From UBA8828 sp046315175 (GTDB taxonomy: Bacteria; Verrucomicrobiota; Verrucomicrobiia; Opitutales; UBA953), in NCBI GenBank assembly GCA_046315175.1, contig JBKDBK010000028.1:1-5531 (forward strand): 5,531 nt of DNA, in the 5' to 3' direction. The number at the start of each line of letters is the position of its first letter. Position 1 is the stretch's first letter. Below, piece after piece: positions 4,090 through 5,531 of this stretch. Both the position numbers and the translations under genes were made by a program. The notes under the pieces are model-generated. The model saw only the letters and a list, made by a program, of their open reading frames with translations, searched no databases and had not been told where the DNA came from.

Positions 4090-5531
4090 ATGGCCAAAAT
4101 CGCTAAGAAATCCGCAGCCCGTAGGCCCGCCAAAGCCGCCAAGCCCAAGGGGCGAATCGTCGCGGGCGGGGCGCGGGCCAAGAGAGTCGCGGTCAAGCTC
4201 AAGGCCGGGACGGATTTCGCGGTGGAATGTCACAACTGCGATCCGGCCTCGTTCAAGGCCGACATCCTGCGTCACCTCACCTACACCCTGGCGCGCGACA
4301 CCACGACGGCCATCCGGATGGACTGGTGGCTGGCGACCTGCTTCGCGTTGCGCGACCGGGTGCTGGAGCGTTTCCTCAAGACCCAGGGCCGGCACGCCGC
4401 GGAGAATGTCCGCCGCGTCCATTACCTCTCGCTCGAGTACCTGATGGGTCGGCTGCTCCGGAACAACCTGAGCAACCTGGGCATGCTGGAGTCGGCCCGC
4501 GCGGCGTTGTCCGAGCTGGGCAAGGACCTTGACGATGTCTGTGAGGAGGAGAACGACATGGGGCTGGGCAACGGCGGCCTCGGCCGCCTGGCGGCGTGCT
4601 TCCTGGACTCGCTGGCGACGATGGACCTGCCGGCGATCGGCTACGGGATCCACTACGAGTTCGGCCTGTTCCGGCAGACATTTGTCGACGGGCGCCAGGT
4701 GGAGGAGGCGGACAACTGGCTGGGGCGCGGGACGCCCTGGAAGATCCGCCGTCCCGAGTACCAGGCCCGCGTGCCCCTCTACGGGCGGGTGGTCGACGGC
4801 GTGGACGACCGGGGCAACTATGCGCCCCACCTCGTCGAGACGCAGGACCTGCTGGGCGTGCCCTGGGACATCCCGATCGTGGGCGCGGGCGGGTCGACGG
4901 TGAACTTCCTCCGCCTCTGGGAGTCGAAGGCCACCACGGAGTTCGACTTCCGCGCCTTCGACCAGGGCGACTACGTCGACGCCGTCCGCTCGCGCATCGC
5001 CGGCGAGACCGTCTCGAAGGTGCTCTACCCCAACGACAGCAAGGCGGCGGGCAAGGAGCTGCGCCTCGTCCAGCAGATCTTCTTCGTCTCGTGCTCGCTG
5101 CAGGACATCCTCCGCCGCCACCGTCGACGCAACCCCGGCTGGGCCAACCTGGCTGACAAGGCGGTGGTGCAGCTGAACGACACCCACCCGGCCATCGCCG
5201 TGGCCGAGCTGATGCGCCTGCTGGTCGATGTCCATCGCCTGCCCTGGGACGACGCGTGGTCGCAGGTCACCCGCATCTTCAACTACACCAACCACACGCT
5301 CCTGCCCGAGGCCCTCGAGACCTGGGGCGTCGACCTGCTGGAGCGGGTCGTCCCCCGCCACCTGCAGATCATCTACGAGATCAACCGCCGCTTCCTCGAG
5401 GAGGTCGCGGCCCGCTGGCCGGGCGACGGCGCCCGCCAGGCCGAGCTCTCGCTCATCGGCGAGGGCCCGCACCGGCACGTCCGCATGGCCCACCTCGCCA
5501 TCGTCGGCTCCGCGAAGGTCAACGGCGTCGC
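4090..5531 (+). CDS. glgP: Glycogen/maltodextrin phosphorylase (3' end beyond the window)
   Basis: Family GT35 phosphorylase releases glucose 1-phosphate from alpha-1,4-glucan ends using pyridoxal phosphate, in the cytoplasm. The 480 complete codons visible are somewhat over half of a usual 800-850-residue enzyme. Family signatures appear in order: YLSLEYLMGR (112-121), ENDMGLGNGGLGRLAACF (154-171, the glycine-rich active-site loop), YGIHYEFGLFRQ (185-196), ADNWL..G.PW (207-217), VLYPND (311-316), QLNDTHPAIAVAELMRLL (361-378), NYTNHTLLPEALE (398-410, with the histidine equivalent to muscle His377) and MAHLAIVGSAKVNGV (466-480). The pyridoxal-phosphate lysine lies past the edge, so activity is not proven. 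The N-terminus is odd: about the first 38 residues are rich in Lys, Ala and Arg, pushing the YLSLE motif 35-50 residues later than in typical family members. ATG-4090 is the first start after an in-frame stop at 4072-4074; no Shine-Dalgarno site precedes it. The symbol assumes a glycogen rather than maltodextrin role. Confidence 0.93.
   Translation, partial: MAKIAKKSAARRPAKAAKPKGRIVAGGARAKRVAVKLKAGTDFAVECHNCDPASFKADILRHLTYTLARDTTTAIRMDWWLATCFALRDRVLERFLKTQGRHAAENVRRVHYLSLEYLMGRLLRNNLSNLGMLESARAALSELGKDLDDVCEEENDMGLGNGGLGRLAACFLDSLATMDLPAIGYGIHYEFGLFRQTFVDGRQVEEADNWLGRGTPWKIRRPEYQARVPLYGRVVDGVDDRGNYAPHLVETQDLLGVPWDIPIVGAGGSTVNFLRLWESKATTEFDFRAFDQGDYVDAVRSRIAGETVSKVLYPNDSKAAGKELRLVQQIFFVSCSLQDILRRHRRRNPGWANLADKAVVQLNDTHPAIAVAELMRLLVDVHRLPWDDAWSQVTRIFNYTNHTLLPEALETWGVDLLERVVPRHLQIIYEINRRFLEEVAARWPGDGARQAELSLIGEGPHRHVRMAHLAIVGSAKVNGV

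Noticed and set aside
3709..5493. 594-residue open frame on the minus strand opposite glgP
   Set aside because: The plus strand encodes an unmistakable phosphorylase with motifs along its full visible length. High GC leaves the antisense frame open by chance, and its translation is low-complexity and rich in Arg, Val, Asp and Leu.

Overview
The window is GC-rich (roughly two thirds G+C or more, judged by eye) bacterial chromosomal DNA. It holds four protein genes packed with short spacers; the longest gene-free stretch is 218 bp. No rRNA, tRNA, insertion sequence, CRISPR array or integrase is visible. A secreted protein carrying an N-W-F-x-L-Y-x-N-G motif, an Aas-like two-domain lipid enzyme, a lysine/alanine-rich tail on a metabolic enzyme and patchy use of Shine-Dalgarno sites would all fit the PVC group (Planctomycetota or Verrucomicrobiota). 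That placement is inference; no phylogenetic marker is present.

Layout. Positions 1-103 hold a run of G-tracts with G-quadruplex potential, then a GC hairpin followed by T5 that looks like an intrinsic terminator for a gene to the left. A plus-strand gene (104-667) encodes a small membrane-anchored protein of unknown function. It converges, with a 56-bp gap holding nothing recognisable, on a minus-strand gene (1464-724) for a predicted secreted beta-rich protein. That gene diverges from a plus-strand gene (1568-3871) for a 767-residue fusion of a PlsC-type acyltransferase and an AMP-forming acyl-ACP/acyl-CoA synthetase. The 218-bp spacer 3872-4089 holds a 9-bp quasi-repeat and an inverted repeat whose distal arm lies just before the next start codon. 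A glycogen/maltodextrin phosphorylase gene begins at 4090 and runs off the right edge with about 480 codons visible.

How the genes relate. No shared pathway is evident. The Aas-like enzyme points to phospholipid acyl-chain repair or fatty-acid scavenging, and the phosphorylase to storage-glucan breakdown. The other two genes have no assigned role.

The main non-coding signals are: (i) an exact 12-bp element placed exactly 36 nt before the start codons of both the 104 and the 1568 gene; (ii) mutually exclusive pairings in the glgP leader that could hide or expose its start region; and (iii) the G-run/terminator module at the left end. All are hypotheses from sequence reading. I saw no convincing evidence of a wholly new multi-gene system.
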